A DNA stretch of 14,611 nt from positions 7,256 through 21,866 of the forward strand of contig DCTL01000007.1 of assembly GCA_002329255.1 (NCBI GenBank). Reading direction: 5' to 3'. Below the pieces are notes generated by a model that saw only the letters and a program-made list of their open reading frames with translations, was not told the origin of the DNA and did no database searches. Positions 6,821-12,770 of this stretch are shown piece by piece (the first letter of the stretch is position 1; the number at the start of each line of letters is the position of its first letter). The DNA is from Patescibacteria group bacterium UBA1441. GTDB lineage: Bacteria > Patescibacteriota > Minisyncoccia > Minisyncoccales > UBA1441. The position numbers and the translations under genes are program-made.

Positions 6821-7673
6821 GATATCGGCTCGTCTTTTCGGTTTGCTCTTTTTATTTTTACTAGCAGCCAACTGGATGGTTTGGCGAGAAGTTGCTCTTT
6901 TCCGTCAAGCCGAATTACGAGTTACTTTTTTTGATGTTGGCCAGGGAGATGCTATCTTGGTTGAAACACCGGAGCGTCATTTGATTTTGATCGATGGGGG
7001 ACCTGATCAAAGCATCTTAAATCATTTAGGCCGAACGCTACCTTTCTGGCAGCGGCAGATCGATTTGATCGTTTTGACTCATCCTCACGATGATCACTTT
7101 TATGGTTTAGCTCAAGTTTTAGATCGCTATCAAGTAAATCAAGTTCTCTGGAGTGGGGTCGCTTGTCAGGGGTCATCTTGTCGTCTTTGGGAAGAAGCTC
7201 TAGCCGAGAGTTCGGCTGAGATAATTATTGCTCAAGCCGGACAGAGAATTCGTTCTGATTCGACTTTTTTTGATATTCTTTATCCGCTTGAATCTTATTA
7301 TCGTTATTTACCCTCAAATCAGAATGATTTATCGGTAGTCGCTCAGTTAACTTATGGACAACAAAAGTGGCTATTAACTGGTGATGCTACGGCTAAAACC
7401 GAAAATGATCTAATGGCTTATTGGGGGCCAGCTCTTCAAAGTCAGATTTTGAAAGTAGCTCATCACGGGAGCCGGAGCTCCAGTCAGGCAGAATTCCTGG
7501 ATCGGGTTAATCCGGAATTAGCGATTATTATGGTTGGAGCTGATAATCGATATGGTCACCCGGCCGACGAGCTTTTAGAGCGATTGGCCGAACGATCAAT
7601 AATTGTTCGTCGAACCGACCAGGATGGTCATATTAAAGTTATTAGTAATGGTTTAAATTATTATTATGAATAA
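6807..7673 (+). CDS. Membrane-anchored ComEC-like metallo-beta-lactamase hydrolase
   Basis: This 288-residue protein corresponds to the C-terminal metallo-beta-lactamase domain of ComEC/Rec2 without the competence channel. An N-terminal hydrophobic segment (about 9-25) after a few basic residues acts as a signal anchor or signal peptide, placing the domain outside the membrane. Visible motifs are VGQGD (44-48), IDGG (62-65), the metal site HPHDDH (92-97), NDLSVV, LTGDA and AHHGSRSSS. In ComEC this domain is thought to be a nuclease that degrades one DNA strand during uptake; stand-alone versions may act on extracellular DNA or nucleotides, but the substrate is not shown by the sequence. It overlaps its upstream neighbour by 14 bases and the NDK gene by 8. 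All metal ligands expected of an active enzyme appear intact. Confidence 0.88.
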   Translation: MSSIKISARLFGLLFLFLLAANWMVWREVALFRQAELRVTFFDVGQGDAILVETPERHLILIDGGPDQSILNHLGRTLPFWQRQIDLIVLTHPHDDHFYGLAQVLDRYQVNQVLWSGVACQGSSCRLWEEALAESSAEIIIAQAGQRIRSDSTFFDILYPLESYYRYLPSNQNDLSVVAQLTYGQQKWLLTGDATAKTENDLMAYWGPALQSQILKVAHHGSRSSSQAEFLDRVNPELAIIMVGADNRYGHPADELLERLAERSIIVRRTDQDGHIKVISNGLNYYYE

Positions 7674-8247
7674 CGAAGAAAAAACATTAGTTTTAATTAA
7701 GCCCGATGGAGTCAAACGTGGCTTAATTGGTCAGATTATTGCCCGGATTGAGCAGCGAGGATTAAAGATAGTCTCGCTGGAAATGGTTTGGGCTCGCCCC
7801 GAGCAGGTTGATAATCATTATCCGAAGAGTCGGGAGTGGATTGAGCGAATTGGTCAAAAAACAGCTGAAAATTATGAAAAGTACGGTTTGGATTTAAAGA
7901 AGGAACTTGGTCTTGAAGATCCTTATCAGATTGGCTTAGAGGTTCGAAAATGGCTAATTGAATACATGACTTCAGGTCCAATGGTAAAAGCGGTGGTCAG
8001 CGGCAATCACGCCATTGAGATGATTCGGCAACTAGCCGGAAGTACTATGCCGGCTCAGGCTCAAATAGGAACGATTCGCGGGGATTTTTCAATTGATGAT
8101 GCGGCTCGGGCCAATCGAGAAAAACGAGCTATTCGGAATATTATTCACGCCTCTGAGACTCCGGAAGAGGCGGCTAATGAATTAAACCTCTGGGCTTCAG
8201 CCGAAGATGTTTTTGACTATCATCTGCCGGCCGAGGAGGTGATGTAA
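7666..8247 (+). CDS. ndk: Nucleoside diphosphate kinase with an internal insertion
   Basis: This 193-residue protein transfers the gamma phosphate between nucleoside tri- and diphosphates. The N-terminal KTLVLIKPDGVKRGLIGQII is canonical. The catalytic site NIIHAS contains His161, three residues after the conserved Asn158, followed by SETPEEAANEL. The family usually has about 140-155 residues; the excess is an insertion of about 40 residues between HYP (about residue 46) and YMTSGPMV (about 102), rich in charged helices (REWIERIGQK...ENYEKYG). I recall comparable enlarged kinases from other Patescibacteria, so this is probably lineage-specific rather than an error. The gene overlaps the ComEC-like gene by 8 bases. 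It completes a small set handling nucleotides next to the AMP-degrading operon. Confidence 0.95.
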   Translation: MNNEEKTLVLIKPDGVKRGLIGQIIARIEQRGLKIVSLEMVWARPEQVDNHYPKSREWIERIGQKTAENYEKYGLDLKKELGLEDPYQIGLEVRKWLIEYMTSGPMVKAVVSGNHAIEMIRQLAGSTMPAQAQIGTIRGDFSIDDAARANREKRAIRNIIHASETPEEAANELNLWASAEDVFDYHLPAEEVM

Positions 8248-8352
8248 ATCCCTTGTCAGGTTGATCATTTATACTGCAAGTGAAGCTTTAGTGAATTTAT
8301 ACAATCAGTAAAAGAATAGGTTCGAAACAACTTCTTGTTCTTAAAAACTAAT

Positions 8353-8398
8353 TTAATGACCAGTTAACTACGGTTTAATAGTACCTTCGAGTCATTAA
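8353..8398. repeat. Inverted repeat in the ndk-iscS gap
   Basis: TTAATGAC (8353-8360) and GTCATTAA (8391-8398) form a perfect 8-bp stem around a 30-base loop. The palindrome AGTTAACT occurs at 8362-8369 inside the loop and again at 8414-8421 inside the promoter spacer. The repeat abuts the -35 box at 8399-8404, so an operator role is possible. The rest of 8248-8352 shows no gene, tRNA or convincing terminator. Confidence 0.35.
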
Positions 8399-8427
8399 TT
8401 GACAGACCTTTTGAGTTAACTTAGAAT
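8399..8427 (+). promoter_or_regulatory. Near-consensus promoter for iscS-iscU-mnmA
   Basis: TTGACA (8399-8404, perfect) is followed after exactly 17 bases by TAGAAT (8422-8427, 5 of 6). This is the strongest sigma70-type promoter I see in the window. The predicted start is near 8434, giving a leader of about 145 bases before the iscS start. The spacer carries the palindrome AGTTAACT. Confidence 0.7.
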
Positions 8428-8433
8428 GAATCT

Positions 8434-8582
8434 GCTCCGTGATCCCCTCGATTATTTCAAAGGCAACAAACATTTATCGGGAGCCCTATATCGATCAGGC
8501 CCGTGGGTTTGATTTGCGGGCACCCACTTATTTAATGTTTCCTTTGATTTATGTTGGGGGCTCTCCGGAGCTTTAATTGGTT
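8434..8582 (+). promoter_or_regulatory. Potentially structured 5' leader of iscS with sequestered ribosome-binding site
   Basis: The leader can form a long-range stem: 8478-8486 (CGGGAGCCC) pairs with 8558-8567 (GGGCTCTCCG) with one bulged T at 8564, covering part of the Shine-Dalgarno GGAG at 8567-8570. Inside it, two mutually exclusive hairpins overlap: GCCCG 8499-8503 with CGGGC 8517-8521, and GTGGGT 8503-8508 with ACCCAC 8521-8526. CTCCGGAG (8563-8570) is itself a palindrome containing the Shine-Dalgarno. Competing helices around a ribosome-binding site suggest regulation (riboswitch-like or protein-binding), but I recognise no known riboswitch class. Pairing was read by eye; no folding energy was computed. 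Confidence 0.4.
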
Positions 8583-9785
8583 ATGACTAAAAAAAGATTA
8601 GTTTATTTTGATCACGCTGCGGCCACCTATATTGATCGACCGGTGCGCCGAGCAATGCGACCTTGTTTGAACCGAGTTTATGGTAACGCCGGGTCGTTGC
8701 ATAGCTTTGGTCGAATGGCAAAAAATTATTTAGATGGTGCTCGTCAACAGATAGCCGGAGTATTAAAGGCTCAGCCGACGGAAATTGTCTTTACTGGATC
8801 GGGTAGCGAAAGTGACAATTTAGCTCTTTTGGGGGTGGCCCGTCGTTATGCATCTCAAGGTCGTCATCTGATTACTAGCCAGATTGAACACAAGGCCATC
8901 CAACAACCGGCCCGACGACTGATGGCCGATGGCTTTGAAGTTGATTTTCTACCGGTTGATCAATCAGGTTTAGTCTCGATTGATCAACTGATTGGTCGAC
9001 TGACTGATCAGACGACGTTAGTTTCAATAATTTACGCCAATAACGAGATTGGAACAATTGAACCGATTGCTGAAATTGGTCATCAATTGGCTAAAGTTCG
9101 AGCTGATCGTCGCCAAAGAGGGATTAAGACGCCACTGTTTTTTCATACTGATGCCTGCCAAGCTGCTGGTTATTTAGATCTCGAGGTTGATGACTTGGGG
9201 GTTGATTTACTGACTCTGAATGGCAGTAAGGTTTATGGGGCGAAAGGAGTGGGCTTGCTTTATGTTAGATCGGGGGTTGAATTGCAACCTTTGGCTTTTG
9301 GTGGAGATCAAGAAGGTGGGCGCCGTCCGGGAACTGAAAATATTGCCGGGGCGGTTGGACTCGGAGCAGCTCTAGAACTAGCTCAGGATCTAAAAGATGA
9401 TGAATCAGAGAGAGAAACTCAATTACGTGATTACTTTATTGAGCGTCTCTTAAGTCAGATTCCTCAGGTGGTTTTGAATGGTCATCCTCGGCATCGGTTA
9501 CCGAACAATATTAATATTTCAGTTTTAGGCATTGAGGGAGAGGCGATGCTCCTTTGGTTAGATCACTATGGCATCGCTGCTTCGACCGGATCAGCTTGTG
9601 ATTCAGAACGCTTAGAGCCTTCTCATGTCATTACTGCTTTGGGCCGACCTCATCAGTATGCTCATGGTAGTTTACGTTTAACTTTAGGTCGTCGTTCTAC
9701 AAAGCGAGAAGTTGATTATTTCATGTCCGTCTTCCCCGGGATTGTTAAAAAATTAAGAGGAATGTCGGCCGTTAATTATGAGTAA
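8583..9785 (+). CDS. iscS: Cysteine desulfurase (IscS/NifS type)
   Basis: This PLP enzyme of about 400 residues (class V aminotransferase) removes sulfur from cysteine as a protein persulfide for Fe-S assembly and tRNA thiolation. Visible are YFDHAAAT at the start, GSGSESDNLALLG, EHKA with the PLP-stacking His, HTDACQAAG, the PLP lysine in NGSKVYGAKG (Lys216) and the persulfide cysteine in STGSACDSERLEPSHV (Cys339). The residue before the lysine is Ser where IscS/NifS usually have His. ATG 8583 is chosen; an in-frame TTG at 8577 is better spaced from GGAG (6 versus 12 bases) and would add two residues. It is the first gene after a strong promoter and overlaps iscU by 8 bases. Products downstream (scaffold and MnmA) are its natural sulfur acceptors. 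Confidence 0.95.
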   Translation: MTKKRLVYFDHAAATYIDRPVRRAMRPCLNRVYGNAGSLHSFGRMAKNYLDGARQQIAGVLKAQPTEIVFTGSGSESDNLALLGVARRYASQGRHLITSQIEHKAIQQPARRLMADGFEVDFLPVDQSGLVSIDQLIGRLTDQTTLVSIIYANNEIGTIEPIAEIGHQLAKVRADRRQRGIKTPLFFHTDACQAAGYLDLEVDDLGVDLLTLNGSKVYGAKGVGLLYVRSGVELQPLAFGGDQEGGRRPGTENIAGAVGLGAALELAQDLKDDESERETQLRDYFIERLLSQIPQVVLNGHPRHRLPNNINISVLGIEGEAMLLWLDHYGIAASTGSACDSERLEPSHVITALGRPHQYAHGSLRLTLGRRSTKREVDYFMSVFPGIVKKLRGMSAVNYE

Positions 9786-10437
9786 AGACGTTGTTTCTGG
9801 CGATCAAAACTGGGCTTATTCCGATAAAGTTAAGGATCATTTCTTTAATCCGCGTAATTTTTTAAATGAAGATCCGCCGGCTGGTCAATTTGATGCCCAG
9901 GGTCAGGTTGGGAGCCTAGCTTGTGGTGATATTATGTCGATCTGGCTTAAAATTGATCCGGATCAGGACCGAATTGTTGATTTGAAGTGGCGGACCTTTG
10001 GCTGTGCCTCGGCTATTGCGGCTACTTCAGTTTTTTCAGAGATGGTTTTAAAGAATGGTGGTTTGACCATTGAAGAGGCGATTAAAATTAGCCCTTCGGA
10101 TATTATGGCGGAATTAGGTGGTTTGCCGGCGCGGAAGGTTCATTGTTCGGTCTTGGCCGATAAAGCTTTTCGCCAAACTTTAAATAATTACTTTCGCATT
10201 CGAGGTCAGCATAATCGGATTATAACCGATGGTTCACGAGTTATTGATCTAGATCTAAAAATTACCGAACAAGAAGTGGTAGAAGTAATTCATCAAGGAG
10301 CTCAGACCTTGGAAGAAATTCAAGCCCGGCTTAAGGTTGGCGTTGGTCGGCCCGAAGTCAAGGCAGAGATTGAAAAACTGATTGAAAAGCATCGAGGCCA
10401 AGAAAGTAAGCCGTTTTGCCCTCGGCAAAAACCTTAG
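9778..10437 (+). CDS. iscU: IscU/NifU-type Fe-S scaffold with a C-terminal cysteine-free Bfd-like segment
   Basis: This 219-residue protein is larger than IscU (about 130). Residues 12-142 are the NifU_N/IscU domain, with the three cluster-building cysteines at Cys49 (GSLACGD, plus Asp51), Cys76 (TFGCASAIAATS) and Cys123 (KVHCSVLADKAF). Residues about 155-203 (DLDLKITEQEV...GAQTLEEIQARLKVGVGRPEVKAEIEKLI) match the pattern of the [2Fe-2S] Bfd-like domain found after the scaffold domain in NifU, but the cluster cysteines are replaced: Asp157 and Asp159 for the C-x-C, and Arg191 and Val194 for the C-x2-C. That segment therefore probably keeps a fold or binding surface but not the cluster. It overlaps iscS by 8 bases and precedes mnmA by 18 bases. 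The scaffold call is firm; the Bfd relation is by pattern. Confidence 0.92.
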   Translation: MSKDVVSGDQNWAYSDKVKDHFFNPRNFLNEDPPAGQFDAQGQVGSLACGDIMSIWLKIDPDQDRIVDLKWRTFGCASAIAATSVFSEMVLKNGGLTIEEAIKISPSDIMAELGGLPARKVHCSVLADKAFRQTLNNYFRIRGQHNRIITDGSRVIDLDLKITEQEVVEVIHQGAQTLEEIQARLKVGVGRPEVKAEIEKLIEKHRGQESKPFCPRQKP

Positions 10438-10455
10438 TGGTTGTTGGAACTTCAT

Positions 10456-11526
10456 ATGACTAACCGGAAAAAACCCCGTAAAGTTTTTATGGCTCTATCC
10501 GGAGGAGTGGATAGTGCCGTCGGAGCAGCTTTGCTTCAGCAAGCCGGCTATCAGGTGGCTGGTTGTTTTATGCGTTTATCGACCGATCAAGAGCATCCTC
10601 AAGATTGTTTGGCGAGTGAGGCTGAAGATCGTGCTCGGCGGCTAGCCAATTATTTAGATATTCCATTTTTTGTTTTTGATTTACGTTCTCAGTTTGATCG
10701 TTTGGTCATCCAACCTTTTTTAAAAGATTATCAGCGGGGAGTAACACCGAATCCCTGTGTCTTTTGTAATCATTTAATTAAATTGGAACTGTTTTGGACT
10801 CTGGCTCAAGAAAAAGGAGCGGACTTAATGGCGACTGGTCATTATGTCTGTCGGCGAGAAAAGAAACAGCAATGGGAGTTACATCGGGGGGTCGACAAGC
10901 AAAAAGATCAATCTTATTTTTTGTGGCGTCTGAATCAGGAACAATTATCGCGAACTCTTTTTCCTTTAGGTCGTTATCGAAAACACCAGGTTCGTCGACT
11001 AGCTCAAAAGTGGCATTTACCAGTTCAGAAAGCAGCCGAGTCGATGGAGGTCTGTTTCATTCCTCATTCGATTGATGAGTTTTTAACCGATCGTCTTGAT
11101 TTTCAACCAGGACCAATCATTAATGATCAGGGACAGTTAATTGGTCAACATCGGGGGTTGCCCCTTTATACTGTAGGGCAACGGAAGAAAATTGGCTTAG
11201 CTGGTGGGCCTTATTATGTCCGCAATAAGGACATTGAAAAAAATATACTCTTGGTAACTAAGGACAAACGGACATTGAAAAGGCGTTCTCTCTCCTGTAA
11301 TCAGCTTAATTGGCTTGATGGGCAACCTCCAAAGTTTCCAATTACGGTCAAAGCCAAGGTTCGCTATCGCAACCCTCTGTCCGCAGCTAAGGTTGATCGT
11401 CAAGATGCCGGTCGTTGTCGAGTTGACTTCCGAACCTCTCAATCAGCAGTGACGGCTGGTCAGTCGGTTGTTTTCTACAAGGGCTCAAAATTAATGGGCG
11501 GGGGAGTGATTATTAAAGGTGAATAA
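10456..11526 (+). CDS. mnmA: tRNA-specific 2-thiouridylase MnmA
   Basis: This 356-residue enzyme thiolates U34 of tRNAs for Lys, Glu and Gln using sulfur relayed from the cysteine desulfurase. The PP-loop ATP-binding motif ALSGGVDSAV lies at the N-terminus. The first catalytic cysteine is Cys101 in TPNPCVFCN, and the second, which carries the persulfide, is Cys200 in SMEVCFIP. DQSYFLWRL and the GQRKKIGLAGGPYYV segment of the central domain are typical, and the C-terminal beta-barrel ends at TAA 11524-11526. ATG 10456 is preferred over an in-frame TTG at 10441; GGA lies at 10446-10448. Position behind iscS and iscU fits a sulfur-relay operon. The relay may be direct, since no TusA-E genes are visible. 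Confidence 0.95.
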   Translation: MTNRKKPRKVFMALSGGVDSAVGAALLQQAGYQVAGCFMRLSTDQEHPQDCLASEAEDRARRLANYLDIPFFVFDLRSQFDRLVIQPFLKDYQRGVTPNPCVFCNHLIKLELFWTLAQEKGADLMATGHYVCRREKKQQWELHRGVDKQKDQSYFLWRLNQEQLSRTLFPLGRYRKHQVRRLAQKWHLPVQKAAESMEVCFIPHSIDEFLTDRLDFQPGPIINDQGQLIGQHRGLPLYTVGQRKKIGLAGGPYYVRNKDIEKNILLVTKDKRTLKRRSLSCNQLNWLDGQPPKFPITVKAKVRYRNPLSAAKVDRQDAGRCRVDFRTSQSAVTAGQSVVFYKGSKLMGGGVIIKGE

Positions 11527-11549
11527 TTTTGTTTTTAAAAAAATTCAAG

Positions 11550-11597
11550 TTCAGAAATTTCTGAATCTTTATTGTAAATCTTTTTAATTTAGATTCA
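11550..11597. repeat. Overlapping inverted repeats downstream of mnmA
   Basis: TTCAGAAATTTCTGAA (11550-11565) is a perfect 16-base palindrome. Its right end starts a second inverted repeat, TGAATCT (11562-11568) with AGATTCA (11591-11597). The two compete for the same bases. CGAAG (11599-11603) and CTTCG (11617-11621) form a third short stem. They lie 24-95 bases after the mnmA stop in AT-rich DNA that otherwise shows no gene. Confidence 0.4.
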
Positions 11598-11665
11598 GCG
11601 AAGTCTTCAAAATGATCTTCGGTCTTTTAGAATATAATTATAGTTTTTAGGTTAAGTCGGTTTTG

Positions 11666-11704
11666 AAAAGTCATTATCCTTTTGGATTAAGAAAATGATT
11701 TTTT
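11666..11704 (+). terminator. Terminator-like AT-rich hairpin after the isc-mnmA operon
   Basis: AAAAGTCATT (11666-11675) pairs with AATGATTTTT (11694-11703) over 10 bp with one G-T wobble, topped by ATCC-TTTT-GGAT (11676-11687). The right arm ends in a run of six T. The stem is nearly GC-free, so it would be a weak intrinsic terminator; it could instead be part of a larger structured region. Confidence 0.3.
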
Positions 11705-11810
11705 GAGAGGGTTTGTTTAAAATATAACGAAGACGATTCAGGTTGAGTCTCGCCTTCAGTTTTTCTGGCTTGACATCTTTTTAATTTTTCTCAGTTGATT
11801 ATTTTAGCAA

Positions 11811-11839
11811 TTGCATTGATTCATTTTATTTGCTATAAA
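11811..11839 (+). promoter_or_regulatory. Extended -10 promoter upstream of the hairpin RNA and envelope genes
   Basis: TGCTATAAAT contains an extended -10 (TG, one base, TATAAA at 11834-11839). TTGCAT at 11811-11816, 17 bases upstream, is a modest -35. Predicted transcription start about 11846, just before the symmetric hairpin at 11852-11913. A good-looking TTGACA at 11770-11775 has no -10 at proper distance. Confidence 0.5.
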
Positions 11840-11845
11840 TAAAGA

Positions 11846-11913
11846 GTATTAGGAGTGAAAGCGTTTAAAAGGTGATCGCCGGTCGGTCACGGTTGGTCGT
11901 CCGCTCAAACTCC
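11846..11913 (+). ncRNA. Candidate small structured RNA or structured leader
   Basis: Bases 11852-11856 (GGAGT) pair with 11909-11913 (ACTCC), and after a symmetric 3-by-3 internal loop (gaa/caa) 11860-11863 (AGCG) pair with 11902-11905 (CGCT). Inside lies a 7-bp hairpin, GTGATCG 11872-11878 with CGGTCAC 11884-11890, loop CCGGT. This GC-rich island stands out from the AT-rich gap around it and begins right after a predicted transcription start. No coding frame of useful length fits it. It could be the 5' leader of the gene at 11945 or an independent RNA; a following AT-only inverted repeat, ATTTAAT 11914-11920 with ATTAAAT 11925-11931, is not a convincing terminator. No known RNA family is recognised. 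Confidence 0.35.
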
Positions 11914-11944
11914 ATTTAATTAACATTAAATTAATATCATTAAA

Positions 11945-12298
11945 ATGATTAGCTATTTCAAAAGTCTGAAGCACGATAAGACTAAGCTAGCCATCTTTTT
12001 GCTCTCTATTTGGTTGATTATTAGCGTCGTCTATATGGGCTGGCAGCTAATAGCCAATAGTCGCGTTAATCTCTTCTGGCAGGGTTACGGTACGGCCGTC
12101 GAGGATCTAATCGAGCGAGCCGAAGATGAAGCTTGTGAGCCTTTTCCAGTCTTCATGGAAGATCGCCAGGTTTATTTGATCAATGTTTCCTGTCTTGGAG
12201 ATGATATAGATTTCCAGATTCCAGAGGAAGGTGAGGTTGAAGGAGTAGAAGGAGTTGAAGGAGAAGAGGTCTGGACCGAAGAGGAAGAAGGAGAGTAA
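11945..12298 (+). CDS. Single-span membrane protein with acidic EG-rich tail, unknown function
   Basis: This predicted protein has 117 residues. A basic N-terminus (residues 1-14, KSLKHDKTK) is followed by one hydrophobic helix (15-34), then an extracellular-type region with FWQGYGTAVEDLIERA and two cysteines (Cys64 in EACEPFPVF and Cys83 in INVSCLGDD) that could form a disulfide. The tail from residue 93 is almost entirely Glu, Gly and Val, with EGVEG repeated. The FWQGY..AV..LI..A..E.C.PFPV pattern reminds me of a widespread uncharacterised Patescibacteria family, but I cannot name it. There is no Shine-Dalgarno before ATG 11945. A promoter and a structured RNA element lie upstream. It belongs with the next two genes to a probable envelope cluster. 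Confidence 0.65.
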   Translation: MISYFKSLKHDKTKLAIFLLSIWLIISVVYMGWQLIANSRVNLFWQGYGTAVEDLIERAEDEACEPFPVFMEDRQVYLINVSCLGDDIDFQIPEEGEVEGVEGVEGEEVWTEEEEGE

Positions 12299-12373
12299 GC
12301 CAGCCGTCGGATTTATTTTGAGTTAATTAATTCAGCCTTGAATTATTATTATAAAATCATGGCCGCCTGACCT

Positions 12374-12712
12374 ATGAATGTCAGATATCGCCAGAATTAT
12401 TTAAGGAAGAGAGTCTTTCTGATTTTGGTTGTCTTAATCATTGGTCTTTTAGTTTGGGCGGCCTGGTTTTATTTTTTTAGAAGTCCAGCGGAAGAGATTG
12501 AAGAAGGGTCTCTAACTGAAGAGCCGAATCGGGATGAGTTACGAGAACAGCTTAATGCTCCGGCTGAGTTTGATTACAGTGCGGAAGAAGAGGCGGCTCG
12601 AGAAGAGACGAGCCAAGATTTATCAGCGCCGGGGGGAGAAGAGATCGATCGACCATCTTTAGATGCTCCGGCGACCGAGAGCGAGCATGATCTCGATGCT
12701 CTAACGCCCTGA
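12374..12712 (+). CDS. Single-span membrane protein with acidic disordered tail, unknown function
   Basis: This predicted protein has 112 residues. It has a strongly basic N-terminus (RYRQNYLRKR), one hydrophobic helix (about 14-35), then a long acidic, proline- and alanine-containing tail with no predicted fold (many EE/EEP segments, ending DALTP). The topology suggests an N-in anchor with the tail outside. No motif identifies a function. The layout (basic N-terminus, one helix, Glu-rich tail) parallels the preceding 117-residue protein, although the sequences are not similar. It lies 75 bases after that gene and 50 before the repeat protein, in the same direction, so the three may be co-transcribed. 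ATG 12374 lacks a Shine-Dalgarno sequence. Confidence 0.6.
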   Translation: MNVRYRQNYLRKRVFLILVVLIIGLLVWAAWFYFFRSPAEEIEEGSLTEEPNRDELREQLNAPAEFDYSAEEEAAREETSQDLSAPGGEEIDRPSLDAPATESEHDLDALTP

Positions 12713-12737
12713 TCTTTTATTTTTTAAATTTAGTCTG

Positions 12738-12770
12738 AAGGAGGGAATAAATTTTCCATAAAATGGAAAG
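12738..12770 (+). promoter_or_regulatory. Shine-Dalgarno plus start-codon hairpin of the repeat protein
   Basis: AAGGAGGG (12738-12745) is an almost perfect Shine-Dalgarno but lies 17 bases before ATG 12763. The bases between form a hairpin that includes the start codon: TTTCCAT (12753-12759), loop AAA, ATGGAAA (12763-12769), extended by a T-G wobble. The ATG is thus paired in the 3' arm. An in-frame ATT at 12751 would be ideally spaced (5 bases). This could limit translation of the surface protein, or the spacing may simply be tolerated. Confidence 0.4.

Noticed and set aside
8315..8345. tRNA-like T-loop sequence (GGTTCGAAA)
   Set aside because: The flanking bases do not form a T stem and there is no acceptor stem or anticodon arm.
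8426..8512. 28-codon ORF (MNLLRDPLDYF...) in the iscS leader, which continues past a TGA as a hydrophobic stretch
   Set aside because: Its ATG overlaps the -10 box of the strong promoter, there is no Shine-Dalgarno sequence, and reading through TGA would need recoding that the other genes do not support.
8499..8526. H-type pseudoknot from the two interleaved stems
   Set aside because: The connecting loops would be 0 to 1 base long, which is sterically unlikely; alternative hairpins fit better.
11633..11638. Perfect TATAAT hexamer after mnmA
   Set aside because: No acceptable -35 at 16-18 bases and no gene or structure starting close behind it; likely chance in AT-rich DNA.
11770..11798. TTGACA promoter candidate in the gap after mnmA
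   Set aside because: Perfect -35, but the hexamer 17 bases later (AGTTGA) and its neighbours are not -10-like.
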